Below, piece by piece: positions 44,956 through 54,055 of a stretch of DNA of 64,000 bases. Position 1 is the first letter of the stretch. Each line of letters starts with the position of its first letter. Below the pieces are notes generated by a model. It saw nothing but the letters and a program-made list of their open reading frames with translations, searched no databases and was not told the origin of the DNA. The stretch is from JAVVHH01 sp965199585 (GTDB taxonomy: Bacteria; Pseudomonadota; Alphaproteobacteria; Acetobacterales; Acetobacteraceae), in NCBI GenBank assembly GCA_965199585.1, contig CBDASI010000002.1, positions 2,728,001 to 2,792,000 of the forward strand. The letters are read 5' to 3'. The translations under genes and the position numbers were made by a program.

Positions 44956-46260
44956 ATGAGTCTGACCCTCGAAATCGTCATCGTCCTGCTGTTGATCCTG
45001 GTCAACGGCATCTTCGCCATGAGCGAACTGGCCCTCGTCTCCCTCAAGCGGGCCCGCCTGGCCGTGCTCGAACGGCAGGGCGTCCGCGGCGCCTCCATCG
45101 CGCTGGCCCTCTCGGAAGACCCGCAGCGCTTCCTACCTACCGTGCAGATCGGCATCACCCTGGTCAGCGTGCTGGCCGGCGTGTTCGGCGGTGCCCGCAT
45201 CACCCAGCACGTCGAGAACTGGCTGGGCACCATTCCCGTCCTGGCCCCGTTCGCCGGCACGCTCGCTTTCGTCGTCGTCGTCGTCATCACGACCTACCTG
45301 ACGCTCGTCATCGGCGAACTGGTGCCCAAGCAGGCAGCGCTGCGCAATCCGGAACGCATCTCAATCCTGGTCGCCCCCTGGCTCCAGCGCCTGGCCCGGA
45401 TCGGCGGCCCCGTCGTCTGGCTGCTCGGCCGCTCCTCGACCGGCATCCTGCGCCTGTTCGGCTTTAAGGACGAGGAGCGTCAGGGCGTCACCGAGGAGGA
45501 GCTCAAGGCCGTCCTCGCCGAGGGCGCGCAGGACGGCGTGTTCGAGACCGAGGAGCGGCACATGATCGAGCGCCTGCTCCGCTTGGCCGACAAGCCGGTC
45601 CGCGCCATCATGACGCCCCGCACCGAACTCGCCTGGATCGACCGCTCAGACCCCAAGAGCGACATCGCCGCCGCGGTGCGAGAGGCAACTCACTCTCGAC
45701 TGGTCGTCTGCGACGGCTCCGTCGACAACGTCGTCGGCGTCGTGCAGGCCAAGGACCTGCTGGGCCGCATGCTCGCCGGCGAAGGCCTCTCGCTGGCCGA
45801 CGCGTTGCGCCACCCGCAGGTTATCCCCGACACCGTCACCGCGCTGGACGCCCTGGAGCGCCTCAAGCGCGACACGGTCGGCCTGGCGCTGGTGATGGAC
45901 GAATACGGCAGCTTCGAGGGCGTCGTCACCGCCGCCGACGTGCTCTCCGCCATCGTCGGCGAGGCCGAGGACCATCCGCCCGCGCCGGTTGCCGGCGATG
46001 ACGGCCCGGTCGCCCCGCTGCTGCTCGAGGGCGCCATGCCCGTCGACGAGATCAAGGCGCGGCTCGACCTGCCGCCGCTCCCGTCCGAAGGCGATTACCA
46101 CACGCTCGGCGGCCTGATTCTGGCGCTGCTGCAGCGGTTGCCCAAGGATGGCGACCGCATCGTGTTCGGCGGCTGGCGCTTCGAGGTGCTGGCGATGGAG
46201 GGCCGCCGGGTCGCCAAGGTGAGCGCGCAGCGCGAACCGACGGTGGAGACCGAGAGCTGA
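44956..46260 (+). CDS. CNNM/CorC-type (hemolysin-family) membrane protein with CBS domains
   Basis: The 434-residue protein has an N-terminal DUF21 membrane domain of about four helices (LVNGIFAMSELALVSLKRAR, TYLTLVIGELVPKQAAL). A paired CBS domain follows (about 205-335; VRAIMTPRTELAWIDR, LALVMDEYGSFEGVVT), then a C-terminal CorC_HlyC domain (EGDYHTLGGLILALL, GWRFEVLAMEGRRV). Such proteins are linked to Mg2+/Co2+ handling; 'hemolysin' is a historical name. The ATG at 44956 starts directly before helix 1. It couples to the next gene by TGATG. Confidence 0.92.
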   Translation: MSLTLEIVIVLLLILVNGIFAMSELALVSLKRARLAVLERQGVRGASIALALSEDPQRFLPTVQIGITLVSVLAGVFGGARITQHVENWLGTIPVLAPFAGTLAFVVVVVITTYLTLVIGELVPKQAALRNPERISILVAPWLQRLARIGGPVVWLLGRSSTGILRLFGFKDEERQGVTEEELKAVLAEGAQDGVFETEERHMIERLLRLADKPVRAIMTPRTELAWIDRSDPKSDIAAAVREATHSRLVVCDGSVDNVVGVVQAKDLLGRMLAGEGLSLADALRHPQVIPDTVTALDALERLKRDTVGLALVMDEYGSFEGVVTAADVLSAIVGEAEDHPPAPVAGDDGPVAPLLLEGAMPVDEIKARLDLPPLPSEGDYHTLGGLILALLQRLPKDGDRIVFGGWRFEVLAMEGRRVAKVSAQREPTVETES

Positions 46261-46556
46261 TGCAGACCCGCCACGACCCCCGCCTGCAACGCCTGCTCGA
46301 CGCGCTGCCGGACAAGGTCGCCCACAGCTATGCCTGGTTGATCGAACCTGGCCGGCACTGGGTGCGCTGGCCCGTCGCGCTGCTGTTCATTGCCGGCGGG
46401 TTCCTGTGGTTTCTCCCCGTCCTGGGGCTGTGGATGCTGCCGCTCGGCCTCATCCTCATCGGCAAGGACATCCCGCCGGTGCATCGCGCCACGCTCGCCC
46501 TGCTCGGCGCGGTGCAAACCCGGTGGGACCGCTGGCGCAACCGCAGACGCGGCTAG
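46260..46556 (+). CDS. Small membrane protein, unknown function
   Basis: The 98-residue protein has a basic, amphipathic N-terminal region (RLQRLLDALPDKVAHSYAWL), two hydrophobic segments (about 40-68; WPVALLFIAGGFLWFLPVLG) and a basic tail ending RWRNRRRG. Its ATG shares one base with the CBS-protein stop, so it is very likely co-translated with it. It converges with the aminotransferase gene (4-base overlap). I do not recognise a named family. Confidence 0.72.
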   Translation: MQTRHDPRLQRLLDALPDKVAHSYAWLIEPGRHWVRWPVALLFIAGGFLWFLPVLGLWMLPLGLILIGKDIPPVHRATLALLGAVQTRWDRWRNRRRG

Positions 46557-47719
46557 AGCGACAATCGTTCGAGCCGCGCGGCCAATTCGCTCAGCCCGGC
46601 CTGGTCCGTATTGGCGAACGCCACCCGCAGATGCTGCTCCTGCCCGGGCCCGAACGCTGGGCCCGGCAGGCACACGGCGCCGAACTCGCTTGCCAGCCGC
46701 TCGGCGACCGCCGCCGCCGGCTGCTCGAACGGGTGCCGCACATAGGCGAAATAGGCGCCCAGCGACTCCAGCCGCCACGCCGGCACTGTCTCGAACGCGG
46801 CGCGCACCACCGCCGCACGGTCGTTGATCCGCGCCCGGTTCTCCGCCCGCCAGGCCCCGAGCGCGCCGATGCCCCACGCCAGCGCCGCTTGCGCCGGCCG
46901 CTGCGGGCAGATGTGCAGGCAGTCCAGCGCCTTGACGAATTGATGCACCAGCGCCGACCCGGCGGTGATCGCGCCCATCCGTGCGCCCGGGACGCAATAG
47001 GCCTTCGAGAAGCTGTAGAGCTGGATCAAGCTCTCCGCCCAATCGTCGCGCGCGAACAGGCCGTGCGCCCGGTCCTGCCCGGCCGGCAGAAAGTCGCGAT
47101 AGGTCTCGTCCAGGATCAGCCAGATGCCGCGCCGCTGGCACAGCTCGAAGAACGCCTCGATTACCGCCGGCGGATACACCGCGCCGGTCGGGTTATTGGG
47201 CGAGATGAGCACGATCGCCCTGACACGGTCATCGATCAGCGCGTCGGCCGCCGCCGGGTCCGGCACGAAGCCGTCCTCCGCCCGGCAGGCGAGCGGGCGT
47301 GGCTCGATCCCGAGCATGGTGCAGCTCTGCTGATGGTTCCAGAACCACGGCACCGGCAACAGCACCGCGTCGCCCGCCTGCGCCACCGCCATCACCGCCA
47401 GGAAGAACGCCTGATTGCATCCCGCCGTGATCGCCACCTGATCCGCCCCGACCCGGCCGCCATACATCGCGCTCATCTCGCCCGCATACGCCGCGCGCAG
47501 CGCCAGGTCCCCGTCGATCAGGCCGTAGCGGGCGTTGGCCGGGTCGCTCGCCGCCTCGGCCAGCCGCGCTAACATCTCCGGATGCGGCGTCCAGCCCGGC
47601 ACCGCCTGGCACAGATCCAGCGGCGTGCCCGCCGATCCGTCGTAGCGCGCCGCCCATCCGTGCGCCTGTGGGATCGGTGGCAACTCGACGCGGGTCAGCA
47701 ATGGGTTTAGGGCGGGCAT
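46553..47719 (-). CDS. Class I/II PLP-dependent aminotransferase
   Basis: The 388-residue fold-type I enzyme has the PLP-contacting segments ITAGCNQAFFLAVMAVA, LISPNNPTGAVYPP (Asn), LILDETYRDF (Asp and Tyr) and the Schiff-base Lys in LYSFSKAYCVPGARMG. The C-terminal Arg region is LRVAFANTD. It transfers amino groups between an unknown amino acid and a 2-oxo acid. It is divergent from the semialdehyde dehydrogenase gene with 64 bases between. Confidence 0.92.
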   Translation of the reverse strand: MPALNPLLTRVELPPIPQAHGWAARYDGSAGTPLDLCQAVPGWTPHPEMLARLAEAASDPANARYGLIDGDLALRAAYAGEMSAMYGGRVGADQVAITAGCNQAFFLAVMAVAQAGDAVLLPVPWFWNHQQSCTMLGIEPRPLACRAEDGFVPDPAAADALIDDRVRAIVLISPNNPTGAVYPPAVIEAFFELCQRRGIWLILDETYRDFLPAGQDRAHGLFARDDWAESLIQLYSFSKAYCVPGARMGAITAGSALVHQFVKALDCLHICPQRPAQAALAWGIGALGAWRAENRARINDRAAVVRAAFETVPAWRLESLGAYFAYVRHPFEQPAAAVAERLASEFGAVCLPGPAFGPGQEQHLRVAFANTDQAGLSELAARLERLSL

Positions 47720-47783
47720 GGGTGTCCTTGCCGGTCTGTGGCAGTGGCACCCATATTGGCCTGGAAGTCGAAAGAGGAAACCT

Positions 47784-49220
47784 ATGACCTATCCCGACGT
47801 GCTGCTGCACATCGACGGCAAGTGGACCGCCGCCAAATCCGGCAAGACCCTCCAGGTCATGAACCCGGCGACTGGCGACGTGAACGGTACCCTGGCGCAT
47901 GCCGAAATCCCCGACCTCGACCAGGCACTCGAGGCCGCCGAGCGGGGTTTCGAGACCTGGCGCCGCATCTCGGCCTTCGATCGCTCCAAGCTGTTGCGCA
48001 AGGCTGCCGACCTGCTCCGTGAGCGCGCAGAGATGATCGCGCCGCTGATGACGATGGAGCAGGGCAAGCCCGTCGGCGAGGCCAAGATGGAAGCGATGGC
48101 TGGCGCTGACGTCATCGACTGGTTCGCCGAGGAAGCCCGCCGCACCTACGGCCGCGTCATCCCCGCCCGGGCCGAGGGCGTTTATCAGCTATCCCTGCGT
48201 GAGCCCGTCGGCCCCGTCGCCGCCTTCACGCCTTGGAACTTTCCGATCAACCAGGCCAACCGCAAGATCGCGATCGCGCTCGCCGCCGGCTGCTCCATCA
48301 TCGTCAAGGGCCCGGAAGAGACCCCGGCCTCCTGCATGGAGCTGGTGCGTTGCTACATCGACGCCGGGCTCCCGCCGGGCGTCGTCCAGCTCGTGTTCGG
48401 CGTCCCGTCGGTGATCTCCGAATACCTGATCCCGCATCCGGTGATCAGGAAGATCTCGTTCACCGGCTCGACTCCGGTCGGCAAGCAGCTCTCCGCGCTC
48501 GCGGGCCTGCACATGAAGCGCGCCACCATGGAGCTGGGCGGCCACGCACCGGCCATCGTGTTCAACGATGCGGACGTCGCGTCGGCCACCAAGATGCTCG
48601 CCGCCGCTAAGTTCCGGAACGCCGGCCAGGTCTGCGTCAGCCCGACCCGCTTCCTGGTTCAGGCCGGGGCGTACGACCAGTTCGTCGACACGTTCACCGC
48701 CGCAGCCAAGGCCATCAAGGTCGGCAACGGCATGGAAGCCGGCGTCCAGATGGGTCCGCTCGCCAACCCGCGCCGCATCACCGCCATGGAAGAACTGATC
48801 GGCGATGCCGTGCAGAAAGGCGCCGATCTGCGCACCGGCGGCAAGCGTATCGGCAACGTCGGCAACTTCTTCGAGCCGACGGTCATGACCGGCGTCACGC
48901 CGGCGATGCGCGTCATGAACGAGGAGCCGTTCGGCCCGCTGGCCGTCATCGCCCCCTTCGATACGCTCGACGAGGTCATCGACGAAGCCAACCGCCTCCC
49001 GTTTGGCCTCGCCAGCTACGCCTTCACCGGCTCCGCCAAGACCGCGGCATCCCTCTCGTCCCGCGTCGAGGCCGGGATGCTGACCATCAACCACATCGGC
49101 CTGGCGCTCCCCGAGGTTCCCTTCGGCGGCGTCAAGGAGAGCGGCCACGGCAGCGAAGGCGGCAGCGAAGCCATCGAAAGCTACTTGAGCATTAAGTTCG
49201 TCACCCAAACCGGCATCTGA
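47784..49220 (+). CDS. NAD(P)-dependent aldehyde dehydrogenase, succinate-semialdehyde dehydrogenase-like
   Basis: The 478-residue enzyme has ALDH landmarks: AAFTPWNFPINQANRK, NAD-binding FTGSTPVGKQL, catalytic Glu in MELGGHAPAIVF, catalytic Cys in NAGQVCVSPTR, and EEPFGPLAVIAPF. Overall it fits the GabD branch that oxidises succinate semialdehyde or related short semialdehydes. AGAGGAAACC precedes the ATG at 47784. The divergent aminotransferase could feed it an amino-acid-derived semialdehyde, though this is only context. Confidence 0.92.
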   Translation: MTYPDVLLHIDGKWTAAKSGKTLQVMNPATGDVNGTLAHAEIPDLDQALEAAERGFETWRRISAFDRSKLLRKAADLLRERAEMIAPLMTMEQGKPVGEAKMEAMAGADVIDWFAEEARRTYGRVIPARAEGVYQLSLREPVGPVAAFTPWNFPINQANRKIAIALAAGCSIIVKGPEETPASCMELVRCYIDAGLPPGVVQLVFGVPSVISEYLIPHPVIRKISFTGSTPVGKQLSALAGLHMKRATMELGGHAPAIVFNDADVASATKMLAAAKFRNAGQVCVSPTRFLVQAGAYDQFVDTFTAAAKAIKVGNGMEAGVQMGPLANPRRITAMEELIGDAVQKGADLRTGGKRIGNVGNFFEPTVMTGVTPAMRVMNEEPFGPLAVIAPFDTLDEVIDEANRLPFGLASYAFTGSAKTAASLSSRVEAGMLTINHIGLALPEVPFGGVKESGHGSEGGSEAIESYLSIKFVTQTGI

Positions 49221-49235
49221 GCCGCTACTCGAGAA

Positions 49236-49260
49236 CCCTCTCCCGCAACGCGGGGGAGGG
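49236..49260. repeat. REP-like GC palindrome, copy 4
   Basis: CCCTCTCCCGC-AAC-GCGGGGGAGGG has 11-bp arms with one mismatch. It lies between the ends of the convergent aldehyde dehydrogenase and 6PGDH-like genes and may also terminate transcription in both directions. Confidence 0.6.
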
Positions 49261-49265
49261 GCTTC

Positions 49266-50099
49266 TCACGGAGCGACGAAAAAGCCCTTCAACGCCGACC
49301 CCGTCGCCTCATTGTCATCGGCGACGCGCTGATAGAACCGCGCCATCGCCAGGTAGATCCCTCTGGCCGGGTCGTCCTCGCCCAGGAACGCCGCGATCTC
49401 CTCCATCTCCGGCACCCAGCGATACGCCTTGGGCAACATGTCCGGCACGCTCTTGGTCAGCCGCGCCAGCAGCTCCTTCTGGCTGCTGCCCAACTCCGCC
49501 GCCAGCGCCTCCGCCGCGCCCTCCCGCTGCGCCGCCAGGATCATCGCCGACGCTAGTGCGGTGAGCCCCTTCGTCATTCCGGCATAGGTCATCTTCAGCG
49601 CCGACGCCGCGCCGATCCCGCCCGCCAGGGTCTTGACCGTCAGCCCATGACTCTCCAGCGCGTCGACTGCCGTCCCGCTGTTGCCCGCGAGATAGAAGGT
49701 GGGCCCCTTGCCGTCCGGCACCGGCGGCAGCCCGATGATAGCGCCATCCACATACTGCGCCCGGCATGGCGCCAGCGCCTGACCGACCGCGCGCGCCGTG
49801 ACCGGGTTGATCGCGTTCAGGTCGACGTAGACCGGCGCGCTCTCCACTCGCCCGATCGCCGTCGCCAGCCGCGTCGCCAGGGGCAGGGCCTCGTTCGGCG
49901 GCACGATCGACAGGATGACGTCCGCCGCCGCGATCGCCTCGTCCGGCGACGGCTCCATGCCGGCCGCTTCCGCCCGCGCTACCGTCGCCGCACTCCGACC
50001 CGCGGTCGACGTCAGCACCCGCGCCCCGTGGCCGACCAATCGCGCGCCCACCGCCGACCCCATCGCACCCGGCGCCACCACCGCTATCGTCACCGCCAT
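49266..50099 (-). CDS. 6-phosphogluconate dehydrogenase-like NAD(P)-dependent oxidoreductase (DUF1932 C-terminal)
   Basis: The 277-residue protein has an N-terminal Rossmann domain (MAVTIAVVAPGAMGSAVGAR) and ILSIVPPNEA. The beta-hydroxyacid dehydrogenase Lys lies in SALKMTYAGMTKGL. Its C-terminal domain resembles DUF1932 rather than the standard 3-hydroxyisobutyrate dehydrogenase end. CAGGAG seven bases before 50099 supports this start over one nine codons earlier. It follows the glycosylase gene by four bases. The substrate is unknown. Confidence 0.87.
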   Translation of the reverse strand: MAVTIAVVAPGAMGSAVGARLVGHGARVLTSTAGRSAATVARAEAAGMEPSPDEAIAAADVILSIVPPNEALPLATRLATAIGRVESAPVYVDLNAINPVTARAVGQALAPCRAQYVDGAIIGLPPVPDGKGPTFYLAGNSGTAVDALESHGLTVKTLAGGIGAASALKMTYAGMTKGLTALASAMILAAQREGAAEALAAELGSSQKELLARLTKSVPDMLPKAYRWVPEMEEIAAFLGEDDPARGIYLAMARFYQRVADDNEATGSALKGFFVAP

Positions 50100-50103
50100 T
50101 GCG

Positions 50104-50733
50104 TCACTCCTGAACCACGATGTCATCCATGCTGGGCCGACCCGTCCGATATCGCCAGTGGTGCCACAGCAATCGCGCCGCCAGCGCCCGATGCGGCTGC
50201 CACCGCGCCGCCAATGCCCGCAGCGTCACAGGCGACGGACGCTTATCGAGCCCCAGCAGATCCGCGGCCGCACCCGCGATCGCGATATCGCCCGCCGGGA
50301 ACACATCGGGCCGCTGCAGCGCGAACAGCAGATACACCTCCGCCGTCCACGGCCCGAGCCCCGGCACCGCTACCAGCGTGGCGATGGCCGTCGCATCGTC
50401 CATGCTACCGATCGCGTCGTCGTCCAGCCGCCCGTCGACATAGGCGCGCGCCAGGCTATGCGCATGCGCGAGCTTGGGCCGCGAGAACCCGGCGCCCAAC
50501 AGGGCCTCCGGCGCCAGCGCCAGCATGCCCGCCGGCGTCAGCGCCCCCGGCAGCGCCGCGACCCGGCGCCAGATCGCCGACGCCGCCTGATTGCTGATCT
50601 GCTGCCCCGTGATCGCCTGCAGCAACCCGGCGAACCCCCGTGGCCGCACCCGCCACGGCAACGGTCCCGCCGCCATCTCGATCCCCGCCAACCGAGGATC
50701 GAGTTCAATCAACGCATCCAACCGCGCCCGCAT
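50104..50733 (-). CDS. DNA-3-methyladenine glycosylase II (AlkA-like, HhH-GPD)
   Basis: The 209-residue base-excision enzyme has GLLQAITGQQISNQAASAIW, the helix-hairpin-helix VPGLGPWTAEVYLLFAL and the catalytic Asp in FPAGDIAI. It removes alkylated bases from DNA. The start is uncertain: the ATG at 50733 gives a normal length, but the frame stays open for 45 more codons into the neighbouring exported-protein gene. No good ribosome binding site is seen before 50733. It is co-directional and nearly contiguous with the dehydrogenase gene. Confidence 0.87.
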   Translation of the reverse strand: MRARLDALIELDPRLAGIEMAAGPLPWRVRPRGFAGLLQAITGQQISNQAASAIWRRVAALPGALTPAGMLALAPEALLGAGFSRPKLAHAHSLARAYVDGRLDDDAIGSMDDATAIATLVAVPGLGPWTAEVYLLFALQRPDVFPAGDIAIAGAAADLLGLDKRPSPVTLRALAARWQPHRALAARLLWHHWRYRTGRPSMDDIVVQE

Positions 50734-50765
50734 CGCCGCCGGCGGATGCGGAAACCCGGTTTGAA

Positions 50766-51212
50766 TCAGTGGCAGCGCACCAACGGATACGGAAAGTCGG
50801 CGCAGCCCGGAAACGCGATCTCGTTCTCGCCGCGCTTCTGCACCACCAGATCGTCCGGCGTCGGACAACCGAACCCCACGGACGGCACGTCGCTGCCGCC
50901 GAACAGCCGCGACGTGGCCGCCGCCGCCGCCGCGAACCGAAACTCCGACCCGCCCGGTGTGGCCCGGGCCGACTCGATCACCCGCTGCACCAGCGTCTGA
51001 TCCGTCAGCGTAGCCCGCATCACCAGGTCACGCGTGAAGATCACCGTCGGCTGCGAGAAGCACGCTTGCGTCGACATGCTGGACGGCGGCGGGAACAAGC
51101 CGCCGGTCCAGGTGCCGAACAGCCACGCATGCGGCGGCTGCCCCTGGCTGAACGCGGACGGAGCGGGGGCGGCCAAGAGAAGGGCCAGGCTGAGCAACAC
51201 GGCGCGACGCAT
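50766..51212 (-). CDS. Exported protein of unknown function
   Basis: The 148-residue protein has a signal peptide (MRRAVLLSLALLLAAPAPSA, cleavage near FSQ). A mature domain follows that contains WLFGTWTGGLFPPPSSM and several Cys (ACFSQP, GFGCPTPD, PGCADFPYPLVRC), possibly forming two disulfides in the periplasm. GAGGA seven bases before the ATG is a good ribosome binding site. I do not recognise a characterised family. It heads the glycosylase-dehydrogenase group. Confidence 0.75.
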   Translation of the reverse strand: MRRAVLLSLALLLAAPAPSAFSQGQPPHAWLFGTWTGGLFPPPSSMSTQACFSQPTVIFTRDLVMRATLTDQTLVQRVIESARATPGGSEFRFAAAAAATSRLFGGSDVPSVGFGCPTPDDLVVQKRGENEIAFPGCADFPYPLVRCH

Positions 51213-51295
51213 TCATCGTCCTCGAAAATGCAGGGAGGTGGTTGCCTTCCTTCTAGGGCGATTGAACGACCCGGCCAAGCGTGGCAGAGGACCGC

Positions 51296-51874
51296 ATGCT
51301 CCGCTCGCTCTACAATCGTATCATCGTCCTGTCCGCGAGCCGCTTCGCGCCGGTCTGGCTGGCGGTGATCGCGTTTGCCGAGAGCAGCTTCTTCCCGATC
51401 CCGCCCGACGTGCTGCTCGTCCCGATGTCGGTCGCGCGGCCGGACCGCGCCTATCGCTTCGCCCTGGTCTGCACCATCGCCAGCGTCATTGGCGGCATGC
51501 TCGGCTACTGGATCGGCTACGGCCTCTACGACGCGGTCGCGCTGCCGCTGATCCACGCCTACCACATGGAAGCCCGAGCCGACTCACTGGTGCTGCAATT
51601 CCAGCAATACGGCCTGTGGGTGATCCTGGCCAAAGGCCTGACGCCGATCCCCTACAAGATCGTGACCATCGCGTCCGGCATGGCGCATTTCGACTTTGGG
51701 CTATTCGTCGCCGCCAGCGTCATCACCCGCGGTGCCCGCTTCTTCATCCTGGCCGCGCTGCTCCGCCATTTCGGCGACTCGGCCCGGCACTTCATCGAGA
51801 AGCGCCTCACCCTGGTAACGACGCTATTCCTGGCCACGATCGTCCTCGGCATCGTGGCCATCAAGTTCATCTAG
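51296..51874 (+). CDS. DedA/YqaA-like (VTT domain) membrane protein
   Basis: The 192-residue protein resembles YqaA/DedA-type SNARE-associated proteins. Conserved elements are FAESSFFPIPPDVLLVPMSV near the N-terminus, GGMLGYWIGYGLYDAV and AKGLTPIPYKIVTIASG. About four to five helices are predicted by eye. DedA relatives move phospholipids or undecaprenyl phosphate across membranes. AGAGGA before the ATG at 51296 makes it a better start than the GTG five codons earlier. It converges with the aminopeptidase gene (4-base overlap). Confidence 0.87.
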   Translation: MLRSLYNRIIVLSASRFAPVWLAVIAFAESSFFPIPPDVLLVPMSVARPDRAYRFALVCTIASVIGGMLGYWIGYGLYDAVALPLIHAYHMEARADSLVLQFQQYGLWVILAKGLTPIPYKIVTIASGMAHFDFGLFVAASVITRGARFFILAALLRHFGDSARHFIEKRLTLVTTLFLATIVLGIVAIKFI

Positions 51875-53640
51875 TCGAGCGGGCGGCACGCCGCCGTCAG
51901 CCACTCCAGCTCCGCCCCGAGCAGCGCCGGACCGACCTCGGCCAGCACGCGCGCATGATAAGCATCGAGCCAACCGCGCTCGGTGTCTGACAGCATCGCG
52001 GGGTCGAGCAGGCGCCGGTCGAACGGCGCCAAGGTCAGTGTCTCGAAGCGCAGGAACGGTCGTTTGGCGTCCGGCAGCTCCGCCTTCTGCACCAGCAGCA
52101 GGTTCTCCAGCCGGATGCCATAGTGCCCCGGCAGGTAGTAACCGGGCTCGTCCGACAGGATCATGCCTTCCGCCAGCGGCACCATCCGCGCTGCCCGCGA
52201 GATGCTGACGGGCCCCTCGTGCACCGCCAGATAGCTGCCGATGCCGTGCCCGGTGCCGTGATCGTAGTCGAGCCCGACCTCCCACAGCGCCCGCCGCGCC
52301 AGCGTGTCCAGATGCGGCCCGCACGTCCCTTGCGGGAACACTGCCGTCGCCAGCGCGATGTGCCCCCGCATCACCCGCGTGACCCGGTCGCGCAGCGCCG
52401 CCGGCGCCGGCCCGTCGCCGGTCCAGACCGTGCGCGTGATGTCCGTCGTCCCGTCCGGATACTGGGCTCCACTGTCGATCAGGTAGACCTCGTCCCGCTT
52501 GATCGGGCGGTCCGTCTCTGGGGAGACCCGGTAGTGGATGATCGCCCCGTGCTCACCGGCACCCGAGATCGCCGGGAAGCTCTCGCCCCGGAACCCCTCC
52601 TGCTCGCCGCGCAGCGCCAGCAGCCGGGTCGCCGCGCCGATCTCCGTGGTCTGACCGACCGCCCCATCCAGCCAGTGGAGGAAGCGGCACACCGCCACCG
52701 CGTCGCGCCGATGCGCGGCCCGGGCGCCGTCCTGCTCGGTGGCGTTCTTGCGCGCCTTGGGCGCCGCGCACGGGTCCGCCGCATCAACCACCGTCGCCCC
52801 GGCGGCCCGGAGATGCTGCCCGAACCACGCCGGCGACCCGGCTTCATCCACCCGCACACGCTGACCGCGCAGCCCGCTCAGCGCGCTGGCCAGTCCGCTC
52901 CGCGCCTGCACGGAGACGTCGTTGCCCAACCAGGTGCGCACCGCCGCAGACACCTTGGCCGGCTCCATGAACAGCGTCACCGACGCATCATCGCGGATCA
53001 GCAGGAAGCCGAGCGCGAACGGCGTGAAATCGATGTCGCCGCCGCGGATGTTCAGCAGCCAGGCAATCGAGGCCGGATCGGTGACGATCGCGGCATCCTG
53101 CTTGGCCGCGCGTAGCGATGCGGCGACGTCGGACCGCTTCTCGGCCGAGTCCTTGCCGGCGAACTGCAACTGATGCGGCACGGCCGGCGCGACCGGCGGG
53201 GCAGGGCGGTCGGTCCAGGCCTGATCCAGCGGATTGACCGCCAGCGGCACCATCTCCAGCCCGGCATCGGTGTAGCGCGCCACGGCGTCGGCGCTCATCA
53301 GCATCGGATCGTAGCCGATCCGTGCGCCCGCCGGCGCCGCGTCGGCCAACCATTGCACCGGCGGCTCGTCGACCAGATGCCGTCGCTCGAAGGCGGCGCC
53401 GTCGGTCTGCTGCTCCAGCTGCAACGTGTATCGCCCATCGGTGAACACCGCCGCCCGCTCCGGCAAGATCACCGCGAGCCCGGCGCTGCCGGTGAACCCG
53501 GTTAGCCAGGCCAGCCGCTCCGCGCTCGGCGGCACGTATTCGCCGAGATGCTCGTCGGCGCGCGGCACCAGGAAGCCCTCGACCGATTGAGTCCGTATTA
53601 CGGCGCGGACGGCTGCGAGTCGCTCAAGGCTGGTCTTCAT
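51871..53640 (-). CDS. Xaa-Pro aminopeptidase (M24B, aminopeptidase P family)
   Basis: The 589-residue enzyme is of the long three-domain type, as in eukaryotic XPNPEP1. Two creatinase-like N-terminal domains precede the pita-bread M24 domain. Its metal ligands are visible in YLIDSGAQYPDGTTDITRTV (two Asp), GTGHGIGSYLAVHEGP (His), ILSDEPGYY (Glu) and RFETLTLAPF (Glu). It removes N-terminal residues preceding proline in the cytoplasm. No clear ribosome binding site is seen, and it is divergent from the DUF1127 gene. Confidence 0.94.
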   Translation of the reverse strand: MKTSLERLAAVRAVIRTQSVEGFLVPRADEHLGEYVPPSAERLAWLTGFTGSAGLAVILPERAAVFTDGRYTLQLEQQTDGAAFERRHLVDEPPVQWLADAAPAGARIGYDPMLMSADAVARYTDAGLEMVPLAVNPLDQAWTDRPAPPVAPAVPHQLQFAGKDSAEKRSDVAASLRAAKQDAAIVTDPASIAWLLNIRGGDIDFTPFALGFLLIRDDASVTLFMEPAKVSAAVRTWLGNDVSVQARSGLASALSGLRGQRVRVDEAGSPAWFGQHLRAAGATVVDAADPCAAPKARKNATEQDGARAAHRRDAVAVCRFLHWLDGAVGQTTEIGAATRLLALRGEQEGFRGESFPAISGAGEHGAIIHYRVSPETDRPIKRDEVYLIDSGAQYPDGTTDITRTVWTGDGPAPAALRDRVTRVMRGHIALATAVFPQGTCGPHLDTLARRALWEVGLDYDHGTGHGIGSYLAVHEGPVSISRAARMVPLAEGMILSDEPGYYLPGHYGIRLENLLLVQKAELPDAKRPFLRFETLTLAPFDRRLLDPAMLSDTERGWLDAYHARVLAEVGPALLGAELEWLTAACRPLD

Positions 53641-53797
53641 AATTCGTTAACAATTGCATAGCTTCTCCGATGTCCATGCGCCTCACGCATGGCAGCGAAA
53701 GGGACTTCGCAGATGCAGCATCGAGCCTTCAAGCGCATATTCCGTTTCACCGATGCAGCAGTCAGCGCTGCCGAAGTAATTGAAGAACGGACTTACC

Positions 53798-54055
53798 ATG
53801 AGCGCCCACACCAACGACCACGTCGTCTATCTCCCCACCACGATGAGCTACAGCAACACGGCCGTAAAGCGCCCGACCGGCACCAGCCGTCCGAGCGGCC
53901 TGGAAGCCGTGTTCGTCAAGGCTTTGCGTTTCGTTGCCTCGATCCCGCATCGCCAGGCAGTCAAGAGCGAGCTGTCGCGCCTGTCCGATCGTGAACTCGC
54001 CGATATCGGCCTGTCGCGCAGCGAAATCTCGCACGTCTTCGACCGCGCTCGCTAA
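53798..54055 (+). CDS. DUF1127 family protein
   Basis: This predicted 85-residue protein has a variable N-terminus (MSAHTNDHVVYLPTTMSYSN) and a C-terminal DUF1127 motif, HRQAVKSELSRLSDRELADI then GLSRSEIS. In alphaproteobacteria small DUF1127 proteins modulate RNA turnover and phosphate/carbon responses; here that role is only inferred. A GAAGAACGGA region precedes the ATG. The 157-base upstream gap is shared with the divergent aminopeptidase gene. Confidence 0.85.
   Translation: MSAHTNDHVVYLPTTMSYSNTAVKRPTGTSRPSGLEAVFVKALRFVASIPHRQAVKSELSRLSDRELADIGLSRSEISHVFDRAR

Noticed and set aside
53689..53994. 101-codon plus-strand frame overlapping the DUF1127 gene
   Set aside because: It is out of frame with the clear DUF1127 motif and has no recognisable features.
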